DNA from: Nymphaea colorata
Lineage: Eukaryota > Streptophyta > Magnoliopsida > Nymphaeales > Nymphaeaceae
Reading direction: 5' to 3'
Length of the DNA: 64,000 nt
Assembly (NCBI RefSeq): GCF_008831285.2
Contig: NC_045149.1
Span: 9,700,417 to 9,764,416 of the forward strand
Below are positions 51,727 through 62,400 of the stretch, piece by piece. Within the stretch, counting starts at the first letter, position 1. Every line of letters starts with the position of its first letter. The position numbers and the translations under genes were made by a program. The notes beneath the pieces are model-generated. The model saw only the letters and a list, made by a program, of their open reading frames with translations, was not told the DNA's origin and searched no databases.

Positions 51727-51837
51727 ATGCTGTCTTGACATGGTCAGAAAGGCACTCTGAGCGGCATGGCCTTGCCTTCCCGGAAACCTCTCACACACTT
51801 AGCATAAACAGCAAGCATGCCTTGACCCTAAAATGTG

Positions 51838-51846
51838 TATAAATAG
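51838..51846 (+). promoter_or_regulatory. TATA box of SAUR-C
   Basis: TATAAATAG, 70 bp before the ATG. The leader contains repeated GAAGTT units (about 51872-51890). Confidence 0.8.
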
Positions 51847-51915
51847 GAAACCGATCAGTTGCTGAAATCAAGTTGAAGTTGAAGTTGAAGCAGGCCAAGT
51901 TTCATTACTCACAAG

Positions 51916-52191
51916 ATGGCCATGCTCAAGATCGCTGCCCGGAGTTTGCAGAGGAGATTTTTGCGCCCGAAGGCGGAACTGAAGGAGGGTCACTTTGCTG
52001 TTTTGGCCACCCATGAGGCGAATTCAAAGAGATTCCTGGTGCCGCTATGTTGCCTAAGCAACCCAGCCTTTGTGAGGCTGCTAGATGAAGCCCAGGAAGA
52101 GTATGGCTTTTGCCATCAGAACATCCTTACTGTACCCTGCGATCCGGCCGAGCTCGAAAACATTTTGGCAGGAGATCAATGGGGGAATTAG
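51916..52191 (+). CDS. SAUR-family auxin-responsive protein (SAUR-C)
   Basis: Intronless, 91 residues, typical family length. The N-terminus MAMLKIAARSLQRRFLRP is basic and amphipathic, as expected for membrane association. The core is ELKEGHFAVLA at about 21-31, SKRFLVPLCCLSNPAFVRLL at 37-56, DEAQEEYGFCHQNILTVPCD at 57-76, then ELENILAG. It closely resembles SAUR-D, 4 kb downstream on the same strand, so the two are tandem duplicates. Family role: inhibition of PP2C.D phosphatases and cell expansion. The upstream order is GACCCCAC then TATAAATAG; a DST-like element follows the stop. A CC pair replaces the usual SC or SF in the LSxLSNP region. Confidence 0.95.
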   Translation: MAMLKIAARSLQRRFLRPKAELKEGHFAVLATHEANSKRFLVPLCCLSNPAFVRLLDEAQEEYGFCHQNILTVPCDPAELENILAGDQWGN

Positions 52192-52345
52192 TGGCGGGCC
52201 GGGTTCCTTTTCCAATGGGATCTTTAGAGCCAATGGTAAATGAAGTGCTGCAAGCACAAGGAGCTTAGGAAGGTTGATGACAAGAAGAGTTTCATTTGTT
52301 TTCTATTGTATATTCGATCTACTACTTATGTATCTACATGCCACC

Positions 52346-52373
52346 GGAGACTAATCTCAAAGATTGATATGTA
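52346..52373 (+). promoter_or_regulatory. DST-like element in the 3' UTR of SAUR-C
   Basis: GGA, AGATTGA and GTA in order within 28 bases, about 155 nt after the stop codon. This fits the three-part DST layout that destabilises SAUR mRNAs. The middle block is imperfect. Confidence 0.45.
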
Positions 52374-52689
52374 CTAGCTAACAGAGTTTTCGGTAGAATT
52401 AATATAATCTAAATTACAATTCTTTGTTTCAAAAATGTTGTCATAGTTTAGCAAATAGAATTACTATGAACGGAAAACAATTGGCTAAAGAAAATTCAAC
52501 ATCCCAAAAAATCGTGTAAGTTCCCAACGAAGCCAAAGTTGGACTACTGGAATCAGTAATTTAGACAACAATAAAGATACGTACATTGAAACCATGATCT
52601 CGTGGAGCCCATTCAAGCGGAAAAGATATATATTGCACATCATTTTTTCCTACCTTCTCCACGGCTAAGGGGCACTACTTGTTTGAATT

Positions 52690-52976
52690 CTAAACTTTAT
52701 GGGAATCTTTCATGTAAATAAATAAAAATTAGGGAGGTGTTAATGCATAAATTAATAAGCAAATTTCGTGGGTAGATGTGGGCAACGGCCCACACCAGAC
52801 CTTAGTGCCCGAGGCTTGTGGACTGGTCTGGGCAATTGCCCACACCAGACTACAAAATTAAAATGCTTTGTTTATAAATTGCTGCCTTATTATTTATTTA
52901 TGGAGTGCCGCCCATTAATAAAGCCTTAAACTTTCAATAATCATTAACTAAAAATTTTGACTCCACTACAGCCCAA
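52690..52976. repeat. Dispersed repeat with GACTCCACTACAG end
   Basis: Contains a perfect 14-bp palindrome TGGGCAATTGCCCA at 52829-52842 and two copies of CCCACACCAGAC (52789 and 52839). It ends AAAAATTTTGACTCCACTAC, the inverse of the GTGGAGCCA start of the copy at 51176. Confidence 0.45.
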
Positions 52977-52984
52977 GATTGAGT

Positions 52985-53175
52985 AGCGTGCACAGAGGTG
53001 TGCACCCAATAAGTATGCACCAAAGGAGGTTGGGGTTATTTCATAAAGAAATGGATATTTTAGACATTTTCACTCTTTCACAGTTCCATTTTACCCTTTC
53101 TAATGGAGGTATTTTGGTCATTGAACACCCTTGTGAGCAATTTTTCATGCACAGAACCAGCTTCGCTACATCCCT
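52985..53175 (+). repeat. T-rich dispersed repeat, copy d
   Basis: GTGTGCACCCAATAAGTATG and GGTTGGGGTTATTTCATAAA lead into AAAGAAATGGATATTTTAGAC, a GGTATTTTGGTCATTG tail and CATGCACAGAACCAGCTTC. Same layout as copies c, e and f. Confidence 0.55.
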
Positions 53176-53369
53176 GCCTCTGCTGTTGTGTTGGCTTATA
53201 CCGGAATTAACTTGTCTTCTCACTTCGCTGGGAACAGACCCTCGTAGTATTAAGTCTAGATATCATAGCATTTAACCACATAAATTAGAGCTACATCTCC
53301 CTTTTATCTAACATGATCCTTCCGAAAAGGCCAGGTCCTTTCTTTAATAATTCTCCTTGACTATATAGT

Positions 53370-53953
53370 AGTCCAAAGGGCACTTGATCTCTTTTTATCT
53401 TATTAGTTCAAAACAGGCACCGTCTTTTTCATTAATAGATGGCGAAGGGCCTCTCTGTCTGCCATGAGATCTCAACCTATCTTAAGGTCACCAGATTTAC
53501 ATGATAAATGACGTACTTGACGAACTGTACTTTGCCCTCATGAAGTGATCGAGACTTTGTTGCCAACTAATGTTGACAGCGAGATTTGAAAGGTGAACTC
53601 AATTATGAATCGTTTTCATCATGATCTTGTGAATGAGGACGTGAGTCTTCTTCTTTTAACTCACGCATGGGCCCTTTGAGAGCAGGGGCTCGGCAGCTTC
53701 CTTTGGATGCGGTTCATTTTTCTATTAAAGTTGACAAGCTATAAGACCATAGTCCAAAAAGATAGGCGGTGCTTCTCGCTTTAACAACACGCCACATGAT
53801 GTATCATTCGCTAATAACAGTGTCCAACTTAAAACCATGGTCCCTACAAGAAACCAAGAGCGAAATTTCGGCTCTAGTTCCTTGTATATTGAGATACCCA
53901 CAGCCATTAATGGATCAACTCAAACCACAATGAATGATTGTCGGAGCTGTTCC
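53370..53953 (+). repeat. Duplicated intergenic block D1 (pairs with 61140-61756)
   Basis: Collinear similarity to 61140-61756 over about 580 bp. Shared words include CTCTGTCTGCCATGAGA, TTGACAG, GGGCCCTT, AAAGTTGACAAGCTA, GAGCGAAATTTC and GAATGATTG. No reading frame is conserved between copies, so the block appears non-coding. It lies 2.0 kb upstream of SAUR-D, as D2 lies 2.1 kb upstream of SAUR-E. Confidence 0.85.
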
Positions 53954-53998
53954 TCTTGCCTTCGAAAATATATAAACATATATAAACAACCATTTAAT

Positions 53999-54019
53999 TA
54001 TATATATATATATATATAT
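53999..54019. repeat. (TA)n microsatellite
   Basis: Short TA run. A CT-rich tract follows at about 54130-54200. Confidence 0.85.
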
Positions 54020-54427
54020 CTTGAAACATGACTTAACATTTATTTGGCAAATAAGTAGTTGATGATAACCGTCCGATCTAAAGATCAGATGACCTAGATA
54101 CTGGCTATTTATTTTTTTATTATTTTTGTTTTCACTCTCTTTCTTCTTGACTTTCTCTCCCTTTCTCGATTCTCCCTCCCTTCCCCAACTCCTCCCATCC
54201 CTACACCTATCCCCCACCAGAAATGGCGGCTGCCGACTTCCTCCTTCAACAATAGATGGGTGGAATACTCATATTTGAAGCCGCTGCCCAGCGGCTTACT
54301 GGCAGGCCACCTGGGCCTTCGACGAGTCCCACCAGGCCGGCCAGCTAGGTGGCAGCGATCTTCTCCTCCCCTCCTTCATTTTATCTATGTCACATGGGTT
54401 ATGTCACATGGGTAGAGGACCAGGATA

Positions 54428-54428
54428 G

Positions 54429-54463
<35 letters not shown>
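54428..54463. repeat. (AT)n microsatellite
   Basis: AT repeat with one interruption. The flanking 54200-54400 block is unusually GC-rich (repeated GGCCGCC-like words) and non-coding as far as can be seen. Confidence 0.85.
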
Positions 54464-54467
<4 letters not shown>

Positions 54468-54840
54468 TAATGTTTTTTGTCAATATTACTTTTATTTCAT
54501 ACAAAATTTAAAATTTTATTAAATAAAATGGAAAAGGAAAGAGAAAAGAGGAAACAAAGGTGAGGAAAAAGATAAGAGAAGAGAAATGAAAAAGGAACAA
54601 GTGAAAACACGAGTGGGTGCACCTCTTGGGCTGCACCTGCACCCACAGCTAAACAGACTTGGGTGCTTCACCAATTTTCACGCACCCATGTTACTTAGCA
54701 TTTTACCCACCACCAAGGCGGCACCCACTGGTAGGTCCGCCAGCATTGGGGTATGCTACTGGCGGCCGCCCCTGGTAGTGGGTAAAATGGTGGAGGGAGC
54801 GAGGGTGAGGGAAAAATAAAAAATTTAAAAAATAAGTAAG

Positions 54841-54900
54841 AATGGACAGTTTGAAGGCCATCTGATCCAATTATCGGATGGCTTTTATTAACTGTCCATT
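54841..54900. repeat. Foldback hairpin
   Basis: Nested inverted repeats: outer arms AATGGACAGTT (54841-54851) and AACTGTCCATT (54890-54900), inner arms GCCATCTGAT (54857-54866) and ATCGGATGGC (54873-54882) with one mismatch. The segment could form one long stem-loop. CCGTCCGATC / GATCAGATG words near 54070-54090 are related. Confidence 0.8.
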
Positions 54901-54935
54901 TGACAAATATATGTTAGAGTCATCGTTTTACTTCT

Positions 54936-55057
<122 letters not shown>

Positions 55058-55699
55058 AAGTTGATAAAAACCAGACCACTTGAGTAAGATACAAAAAGCA
55101 GACCTATTGAAAGTAATTATTAAAATAATTTAAATCTAACGTTAAAGAAATCATCTTAAAAACGATTTGATGAAAAACATATACTAAGCTGGCTGTTTTT
55201 TTTACTTAAATAATGTTTGTTGTAATATTCAAAGAATGAATGGTTGTTTTTTTTACAAAAATGACTTGAACTAAAGCATGATCTATACTAATTAGTTTTT
55301 ATAAACACACTAGAAGGTCCATATTTTCTTTAAAACATCTTTTAGTATGAATTTAAGAGGTCTGGTTTATAGCCATTACCCAAATAGTTTGATACCTACC
55401 AATCACTTATATATATATATTTTTTATATGTGCCGCACAGGCACCCGCATCTGCACTGCACCAGCACCCATTCCTCTCACTCATATGACGCAGGGTACAA
55501 CAAGTTCGACACACATAGATCTCTTTGAGGTCATCCAAGATGGGAACAACCTACATTTTGTTTAATCTCAAAACTCTTTGACTCCCTCATATTTCATCTC
55601 CTTACTTTGTCAATTTTACCTTCTATTAAGACCTCATCATTTACCTGCAAAGGAATTTATATACAAAGATGCTGAGTATCTTGATTATAGACATGATAC

Positions 55700-55707
55700 G
55701 GCCCCAC
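55700..55707 (+). promoter_or_regulatory. TCP-consensus site upstream of SAUR-D
   Basis: GGCCCCAC, exact fit to GGNCCCAC, with 114 bp between it and the TATA box. Confidence 0.5.
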
Positions 55708-55821
55708 ACCCTGTTACTGTCGAATGGTGAAAAAGCAGATCCAATCGAGAAAAGCATAATTTCACATGCAGCTCTTATCCATATGTCAATTATTGTGGGC
55801 CACACTCTTTTCTAAAAGCTG

Positions 55822-55829
55822 TATAAGTA
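55822..55829 (+). promoter_or_regulatory. TATA box of SAUR-D
   Basis: TATAAGTA, aligning with TATAAATA of SAUR-E; 120 bp before the ATG. Confidence 0.7.
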
Positions 55830-55948
55830 CTGGTGCTGGTAGCTTGTTAATCCACATCCATCACTTAATCTTCTATTTCAGGAAGAAGGATAACTTCCAC
55901 TACCTCAATCCATCAACTACTTTTGAGGGTGCAATATTGCAGCATAAG

Positions 55949-56227
55949 ATGGTGGTGCTTAAGAATATTGCTCAAAATTTGCAGAGGAAATTTTTGCGAT
56001 CAAGTGGAGAAATGAAGGAGGGTCACTTTGCTGTCATGGCCTCCCTGGATGGCAATTCAAAGAGGTTCATGGTGCCGCTCAGTTGCTTGAGCAAACCTGC
56101 TTTCGTGAGGCTGTTAGACGAGGCTGAGGAGGAATATGGCTTTTCTCATCGGAACATCCTTACCGTGCCCTGTGATCCAACTGAACTTGAGAGAATATTG
56201 GCAGGGGATTGGAGGAAAGACTACTGA
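55949..56227 (+). CDS. SAUR-family auxin-responsive protein (SAUR-D)
   Basis: Intronless, 92 residues. The core is EMKEGHFAVMA at about 21-31, SKRFMVPLSCLSKPAFVRLL at 37-56, DEAEEEYGFSHRNILTVPCD at 57-76, then ELERILAG. The N-terminus MVVLKNIAQNLQRKFLR is basic. An in-frame ATG at 55766 would add 61 residues, but it lies upstream of the TATA box and the added sequence has no family match, so 55949 is chosen. It also matches the start of SAUR-E. Same strand as its tandem relatives SAUR-C and SAUR-E. Role as for the family: PP2C.D inhibition, proton-pump activation and cell expansion. Confidence 0.95.
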   Translation: MVVLKNIAQNLQRKFLRSSGEMKEGHFAVMASLDGNSKRFMVPLSCLSKPAFVRLLDEAEEEYGFSHRNILTVPCDPTELERILAGDWRKDY

Positions 56228-56377
56228 ATGGGGATTACCTTTTCCAGTACTAATCTCTTTGAGGGCCATTCGCCCAAAAGAATTTGGGTCCTAACCCAAG
56301 GGAAAGCGGGTTGGTAACATTATCAGTTCGGTTATATATTATTTTGGTCTCACGTCCTTGTACATATATCTCGAGAG

Positions 56378-56406
56378 GGAGATTTGAGATACTGGATATA
56401 TATGTA
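56378..56406 (+). promoter_or_regulatory. DST-like element in the 3' UTR of SAUR-D
   Basis: GGA, AGATACT and GTA in order within 29 bases, about 150 nt after the stop. Position matches the element after SAUR-C. The middle block is weaker than in SAUR-A. Confidence 0.38.
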
Positions 56407-56451
56407 CCATTAGCTTATGTTTTTGTACAAAAGATTTGTAGAAACTTTTCT

Positions 56452-56457
56452 AATAAA
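56452..56457 (+). terminator. Poly(A) signal of SAUR-D
   Basis: AATAAA about 225 nt after the stop codon and downstream of the DST-like element. Confidence 0.55.
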
Positions 56458-56639
56458 ATGTTTGCCTTCCTTTAGTAACTTGAGGTCCTTCATTACTCTT
56501 GCCAAAGAATACAAATGCGTCAAGATAAGGAAAATAAGGTGCGAGCAAAAAACTATGCCTACATGTCATTCCAACAGGATATCAAAGTTTAGTTTGTGTT
56601 GTTCAAAAACTTACTTTAACTTTGCTAGATTAGATTTTT

Positions 56640-57248
56640 CTGTTATAAACAAGGTTTGTCATTTTCTGCACAAGCACACTATCGAACACTGGACTGCTAT
56701 TAAATCTATTCATCACTAGAACAATGGGCCTCTAGGATCTGATCTTCGTATTCCAACTCCATCAGATTTTTCTCTTATAGCATTCTCACATACTCACTGG
56801 ACCTGGTAGCCCGATGATTGAAGGTCTACAGGTGGTTATGCACTCTTTTTTAGATTGAGCACTTTGTCCTGTAGCTCAAAATTGTAAGATACTATTGTCT
56901 GTTCTAGTTCTAAAGCTAAATATAGGTATGTTGCTAACATCACTGCTAAAGTTATGTAGCTCCAATTCTTGCTCAAGGAACTATCAGCATTAGTACCCTC
57001 CATATCCATTCTATAGTGTGGAAATACAAGTGCCATCATCAAATCTTTCATAGTTGAAGCAAACACATAGATCAAGACGTACATTTTATTAGAGATCAAT
57101 TTGTGAATCAAACTTCAAGTCAGACATATGCCCTTAGTCATAACAAATGGTGGATATTCTTGCACAACCTGCACCAATATATACTTCAGTTTTACCAACT
57201 CATGAAATCCAAACTCAATGCCCCACCAAAAACTTTGGGTTAGCGGGG
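56640..57248 (+). pseudogene. Copia RT-end and RNase H fragment
   Basis: VCHFLHKHTIEHWTAIKSIH is followed by FSLIAFSHTHWTW, RSTGGYALFFRLSTLSCSSK, SSSKAKYRYVANITAKVMQL and QFLLKELSAL. This is the copia RNase H order, broken by stops. It ends at a polypurine tract GCGGGGGA at about 57241-57248. Everything 5' of the RNase H is missing. Confidence 0.75.
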
Positions 57249-57621
57249 GATATTCTACTATTGGTAATTTAATTGTGCTTCTCACCTTCATCCAAGTACC
57301 GGATTAGTAAGACCTAAAGGGCATGGTTACAAGAAGGAAGGAGAGATTTCAGTGCTTAATACAACTCTATGACATATCCTATTCATCAATGTAAATCAGA
57401 TCTGAATCTAGCAGGATCTGATTCTTTTAAAACATAGCCAGGATTTTGTATTTGTCACTAAACATGATGTTTTTCCTAGTGTTTATTATGAGAATCTCTC
57501 CCATTGATTGTGTATGAGTGAAGAGAAAGGGAGAGATGACACTGATGGACTTCTACCCAATCTCTATAATCTTGTTCTTTATTCCGGTTTTCTTTGAATC
57601 AATTTGATAATCCCATTGAAC
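57249..57621 (+). repeat. Probable 3' LTR of the copia fragment
   Basis: Starts TATTCTAC directly after the polypurine tract and may end near CATTGAACA. The start resembles TATTAAC of the intact copia element. No partner LTR is present in the window, so the right end is a guess. Confidence 0.45.
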
Positions 57622-57659
57622 AGGTTGTAGTTAAAATTTTGAAGAAAGAAAACCGTAGG

Positions 57660-58795
57660 CATTCAATGAAAATAGGTGCTCTCGATTGAGAACCTTCTAG
57701 ACATAGGTTATGGATTTGAACCTCCTTGCCCTCTAGCTACGATCATTCTGTCATTGCCTAGCTATGCGAAAAATCCAGGTCTGTCCAAAATACAATTTCC
57801 CATGGAAAAGCCATGGGTGAAAGTGACTTCAGATATGGAGGATGAAGACAATCAAAGTCTTCTGCTGTTGGAGATGAAGTAAAACAATGGTAGAGCTCCA
57901 ATTTTCATATCGGAAAGGGACTATGAACGTATGGCACACACTATTCAATTGAGTTGCAAGTGGATGCTTTGTAAGTGCTTTTGCAAAAGTAAGTCTTTAT
58001 TACACTTTTTCTTTCAATGCATTGTGTAAGATGTGGTTCAAAAAGGTTTTCCCTAATTTCACCTTCTTGGGAAAGGGAACATTCCTTATCCGTGTTGAGT
58101 CTGAGGAGGAACTGATGTGAGAACTTCTTTAGAGGTCTGCTAGGTATTACATGAAGGAACTGACAAATTATTTAGAAACTTAAAATAATGTTGTATGTCT
58201 ACATGGAATAGAACGAGTTACCACTTAGGACTATATTTTTCAAAGAGGTGAGAAAAGTTGTGTTTAGCATAAGTGAACAGTTTGCTCGAGGCCTGGATGG
58301 GTTTTCCAGAGCTTTCCATATACACCATTGGAATGTTCTGGGTAGAGGCATGCCTTTTTCAGTAAACGTTTTAAATTTGGGAAATAACAAGGAAAATAAA
58401 TAGAGCAGTTCTAGTCTTGGTTCATAAATCTGTTGGGGCTTACCATCGTAGTTTCATCCTTTTACATTGTGTAACTTTGCATACAAGGTCATTTGAAAAG
58501 TGCTGATAAGAGCATACGAAGGGTGTGTTAAGTATAATTATTGGTGAAGAACAAGCTATCTTCCTCCCTAGTAGGTGTCTATAGGATAATGTGGTTACCG
58601 CAAATGAAATGATTCATTCCTTGCCAGAGTCAAGTACAGGGTCAACATGTCTTAAGTTGGACATAACTAATGCTTATGACAAGCTTAGCTTGTCTTGTTT
58701 TCAAGATTCTCTTTCTTAGTTAGGCTTTCTTGCATCTTGTCATGACATTTGTCAAAATTGAGTCCAGGAAAATTCTGTTGTTACCTTCTTCAAGA
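57660..58795 (+). pseudogene. LINE (L1-type) retrotransposon relic
   Basis: Plant LINEs copy their RNA at the target site using ORF2 RT. Near 57895-58110, IFISERDYERMAHTIQLSC and LGKGTFLIRVESEEEL fit the DUF4283-type ORF1 domain. From about 58270, in shifting frames: GLDGFSRAFHIHHWNVLGRG-like sequence, then ISLCN / AYK-like remains near 58470, and VVTANEMIHSLPESSTGSTC near 58590-58650. CLKLDITNAYDKLSLSCFQ then carries the first catalytic Asp of the RT. The ORF1-to-RT distance is far too short, so the endonuclease region is deleted. Dead. Confidence 0.75.
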
Positions 58796-61139
58796 TGATT
58801 ATGATTTCTGAATATATTATTTGTCACATAATTTGTTATTGGTTCAATGTATATCAGATTCACAATGCAGTAGTTTGTAAGTTTAATTCTATTATGACTA
58901 GTTTTTTACGGGTAATGACTGCAATAAAAGAAAGGTCCTTCATGTGGTGTGGAAGATTGTTTATAGACCTATTATGGAAGGAGAAAGGAAGAGTGATGGT
59001 TTTTCATTGGGAAATGATGTATGGCTTCTGCGTTTGTGCAGATTAATTATATGGCCTTGTTCTATTCTTCTAGTTAATAGTTAATTTGTAAGTACCTTTG
59101 ATTCTTGTGCGAATAAAAGGATGGAGGCCCACCATCCAGTGGGTGGTTTTACTGATTTTTCCTTTTTTTTTTCTTGGTCTCTTATGGAAACTTGTAATAT
59201 TTCCAATAGCCAATTCAAATTGGAGAAAGGTCACACAATTTTTGAAGGATCATGCACTTTTGTTATGGTAAAGACATCCATTTGTGCAATATAATGCAAG
59301 GAATAGAATGCCTAATTTTTTGTATTTATTATACATTTATTTTTATTTCACAAGTTAATATTTAAAATTTTTATTTTTTCTATTTGAGTGTGGTTGCTGA
59401 TGAATTCTTTGTAGGAAAAAAATGCACAAAATTATTAGTAGGTTTTACTTTTAATAAGTTTTCAGTGAACATTTTAACAACATTTATACAAAAGTTCTAG
59501 CCTGCAAATCAAACCTTAAGTTTTTAAAAGCTCACTAAGGATCACAGTTGTAAAGCACTAAAAGGAGCAATTAGAATGAACTTTAGAAATTGCAACATTT
59601 TATAACAAAATGGGACTATAATGAAGTGTTTGATAGTCTCGGATCTCGAATCCAAAGCTGGATTGAGATCCGAGCCTGGATTTTAAGGTGAGATCAATGG
59701 TTTTAACAAATATGGAATCTCAAAACCTTGGATTTGAAATCCTTAACGAGGAGGAAGTCCGCGCATCTCTCATATCTCTCAGATCTGAACCCCCATCTCT
59801 TCTCTGGGTTTCAGAGAAACCCTCGGCAAGGGTTTCAAAGAACCCCTCGTTGAGGGTCTCTCAACGTTGAGGGTTTCAGGCAGAAGCCTTCAAGACAGAA
59901 ACCCTCATCAATGAGAGACCTTCGTTGAGGGTTTTAGAGAGACCCTCATCGAGGGGTGGAGAGAGAGAGAGAAACTCACCTTCGTTCACGAACGACCGCG
60001 CCCCCCGCGCGCTATGGCTTCGATCTCTCGTCCATTTGAGCACTCTCTGGTCGGTGCAAGAGAGGGGAGAGAGGTTTCGAAGACATCAAACAACGCAACC
60101 TAGAAGATCTTTATAGTTGATTACTAGTCTTTCAGCCTTACAGTTCATTTCACCAAATGATGAGGAAGATGCTAGCGCTCAAGTTTTTGGTTCTCAATTT
60201 CATATACAACCGGTTGCTATTTTCCACCATGGGGACAAAATGAGGAACAGATTCGCCTGCCCCATGGCACATGACAATGTTGAAAACATACAAAAGATAT
60301 ATGTCTGAATCAACTTTGATCTTGCCACATTGTACGATGTTTAATGATCAAAATGAAAATTGAATATGAGCCAATGACTTGGTTATGCTACCAGATATGT
60401 TTAAATTTCTCTATCAATCAATTCCAACTTCTGCCCATTAAAACTGATCTGGACATCAAATCATTAAAAAAAATAGGCTTTAAAACTAAAAGCTGCTTTA
60501 TAAAATTATTATATTGAAAAGGAACCAAAGTCCAATGGATCAGCAAAAATCACAACCATGCGCCAGCTACTCATTGGAGCTCCAAGAGGTCCCAAAAGCC
60601 ACTGACGCATTCATTAAAATCAGCAGCACCAGTTCAACAATTATTCATTGAATCTGAACAGCCAACATGAAGTACACGACTTCTGTACCTAGAAGATTTG
60701 TAATGCTAGGTTCGTGGAAGGTACATCAGTAGCTACTGTATTAATTTCCTAATACACAATAGACAATTGGCAGAGACGTGAGGCCTATTATTGGCTGGGT
60801 CGCTCTTTATATGACTAAGAAAACATGTCTTTCATAAAAACAAATTAAATATAAGAAGATACTTCAATATTCTTAAACATGATGTTGAATTATTTGTTAA
60901 ATGCTAGCAAGCCATTAGGTGAGCAAGAGGATTAATCTCACTGCTCCAGCTAGAGTACTGGCATATAGAAACACACCTTATCCTTATTACTGTGCATGAG
61001 CATGAGCATAGCCCCCAGTATGGGTGGATCTGGAGATGTGCCGCCTAACAGGTCCCAGCTGTGACCCTCACGGGCTTTTTTGTATCTTTTCAAAAAAGAG
61101 AAAAGACACTTTCTTTCCGTCCTCTCGACCATATCGTTT
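58796..61139. other. Intergenic; contains a GAGGGTTTC-rich block
   Basis: Between about 59810 and 59960, GAGGGTTTC and its complement GAAACCCTC recur many times in both orientations within a locally GC-rich stretch. Frames here (59688-60116) are driven by the repeats and match no family. No gene recognised. Confidence 0.45.
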
Positions 61140-61756
61140 TACAAAGGACACTTCTTTTTCCTATCTTAATTAGGTGCAGACGGGCGATGCCTTTTACTAA
61201 TAAATACTGGACCCCTCTGTCTGCCATGAGAAGTTGAACTACCTCATCTTAAAGCGACTGGGATTAGAAGTGCATGAGGTACGTGACAACTTGTACCTTG
61301 CTATAATGAAGTAGTGATGGAGATTGCATGCCAACTGACGTTGACAGTGGGATTTGGAATTAAACTGCCTGTGGCTTCCTCTTTTAAAGGTGGACACGCT
61401 GAGTGAACTCAAATGATTCAATATTCTTTTGATATATATTGTGAACGACATGATTTTCTTTGGCTCATGGGCCCTTCCATGGCAAGGAGCTCGATCGGCA
61501 AGTTCCTTAAGATGTGGTTCATGTTTCTAAAAAAGTTGACAAGCTAAGACGGAAGCTTAACAATGATGGGCAGTGCATCTCACTTCAAGAACAGCATGCC
61601 TATCTTTCTCAAATAACACTACGGTCCAACCGAAAACCACGGTCCTGCTGGAAACCGGGAGCGAAATTTCCGCTGTGGTTCATTGCATATCGAGATGCCC
61701 ACGGCCATTAATTGCCCACCCCGAACCAAGTTGAATGATTGCAGTCAGAGTTGTCC
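61140..61756 (+). repeat. Duplicated intergenic block D2 (pairs with 53370-53953)
   Basis: Collinear with D1, diverged by many substitutions and small indels. Lies 2.1 kb upstream of SAUR-E. The D1-to-D2 offset (about 7.77 kb) nearly equals the SAUR-D-to-SAUR-E offset (7.92 kb), so block and gene were duplicated together. Confidence 0.85.
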
Positions 61757-61889
61757 CATATGTTGGGCTAAAAATGATAAACTAATTAACATTGATAACG
61801 GAAGGCAAGAAAGCGTAAACAAGTTCAACCTAAATCTCATTGGGTCGTCGAGTTCAAAGTAAATCTCATCAACTTCAACGTAATTCTCA

Positions 61890-62130
61890 TTGGGTCCAAA
61901 ATAGCAAGTGAGTTGCGTGCATGAAGAGATAGACTTGCAAGCATAAGATACACCAAATAAAAAATGGAGGGTTGGGGTATTTTCAAAATTTTTCATAAAA
62001 TAATGTCTATTTTAGATTTTTTAAACTTTTTTATAACTTCTTTTTTCCCTTTTAAAATGTTTCCTTTTTAGTATAAACCCGGTAAACAGGGTATTTTGGT
62101 TATTGCATACCTTTATGTACAATTTTTCGT
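61890..62130 (+). repeat. T-rich dispersed repeat, copy e
   Basis: GGTTGGGGTATTTTCAAAAT leads into a TAATGTCTATTTTAGATT core, a T-rich run and a GGTATTTTGGTTATTGCATA tail. Overlaps a local tandem duplication. Confidence 0.55.
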
Positions 62131-62171
62131 GGTATTTTGGTTATTGCATACCTTTATGCACAACTTTTCGT
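62090..62171 (+). repeat. Tandem duplication, 41-bp period
   Basis: GGTATTTTGGTTATTGCATA starts at 62090 and 62131; two nearly identical copies in the tail of repeat copy e. Confidence 0.93.
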
Positions 62172-62194
62172 TGAAACTATGTGCACATAGCACA

Positions 62195-62400
62195 TAACCT
62201 GTTTCGGTGCATGAAGATGGTGCACCCAGCAAATATGTACTTGAAAAATAAGGGAGGAGTTGCGGTATTTTGAGGTTTTTTCAGAAAGAAATGTCTTTAA
62301 CTTTGTTTACAACCTTTTGTTTGTCTTTATGAAGAGCTCCATTTCACTATTGGTCATTTTGCATTCCACGCAAAAAACATATAATTAGGTTCAAAGTACG
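62195..62400 (+). repeat. T-rich dispersed repeat, copy f
   Basis: GGTGCACCCAGCAAATATGT and GTTGCGGTATTTTGAGG lead into AAAGAAATGTCTTTAAC and a tail ending in TATTGGTCATTTTGCATTCC. Closest in layout to copies a and d. Confidence 0.55.

Larger units (their letters stand above)
55600..55948 (+). promoter_or_regulatory. SAUR-D promoter and leader, duplicated in SAUR-E
   Basis: This block aligns with 63515-63871. Conserved words include GAGTATCTTGATTATAGACA, TGCAGCTCTTA, AAAAGCTGTATAA, and TTTCAGGAA followed by AAGGATAACTT. Conservation of the whole block marks it as the proximal promoter copied with the gene. Confidence 0.85.

Noticed and set aside
55766-55948. An in-frame ATG 61 codons upstream of the SAUR-D start
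   Set aside because: It lies before the TATA box at 55822, the extra residues have no SAUR similarity, and the duplicate SAUR-E starts at the equivalent of 55949.
55850-55948. Possible 5' UTR intron acceptor (TTTCAG|GAA) in the SAUR-D and SAUR-E leaders
   Set aside because: Only about 30 nt separate the expected transcription start from the AG, too short for a plant intron, and no donor site is apparent.
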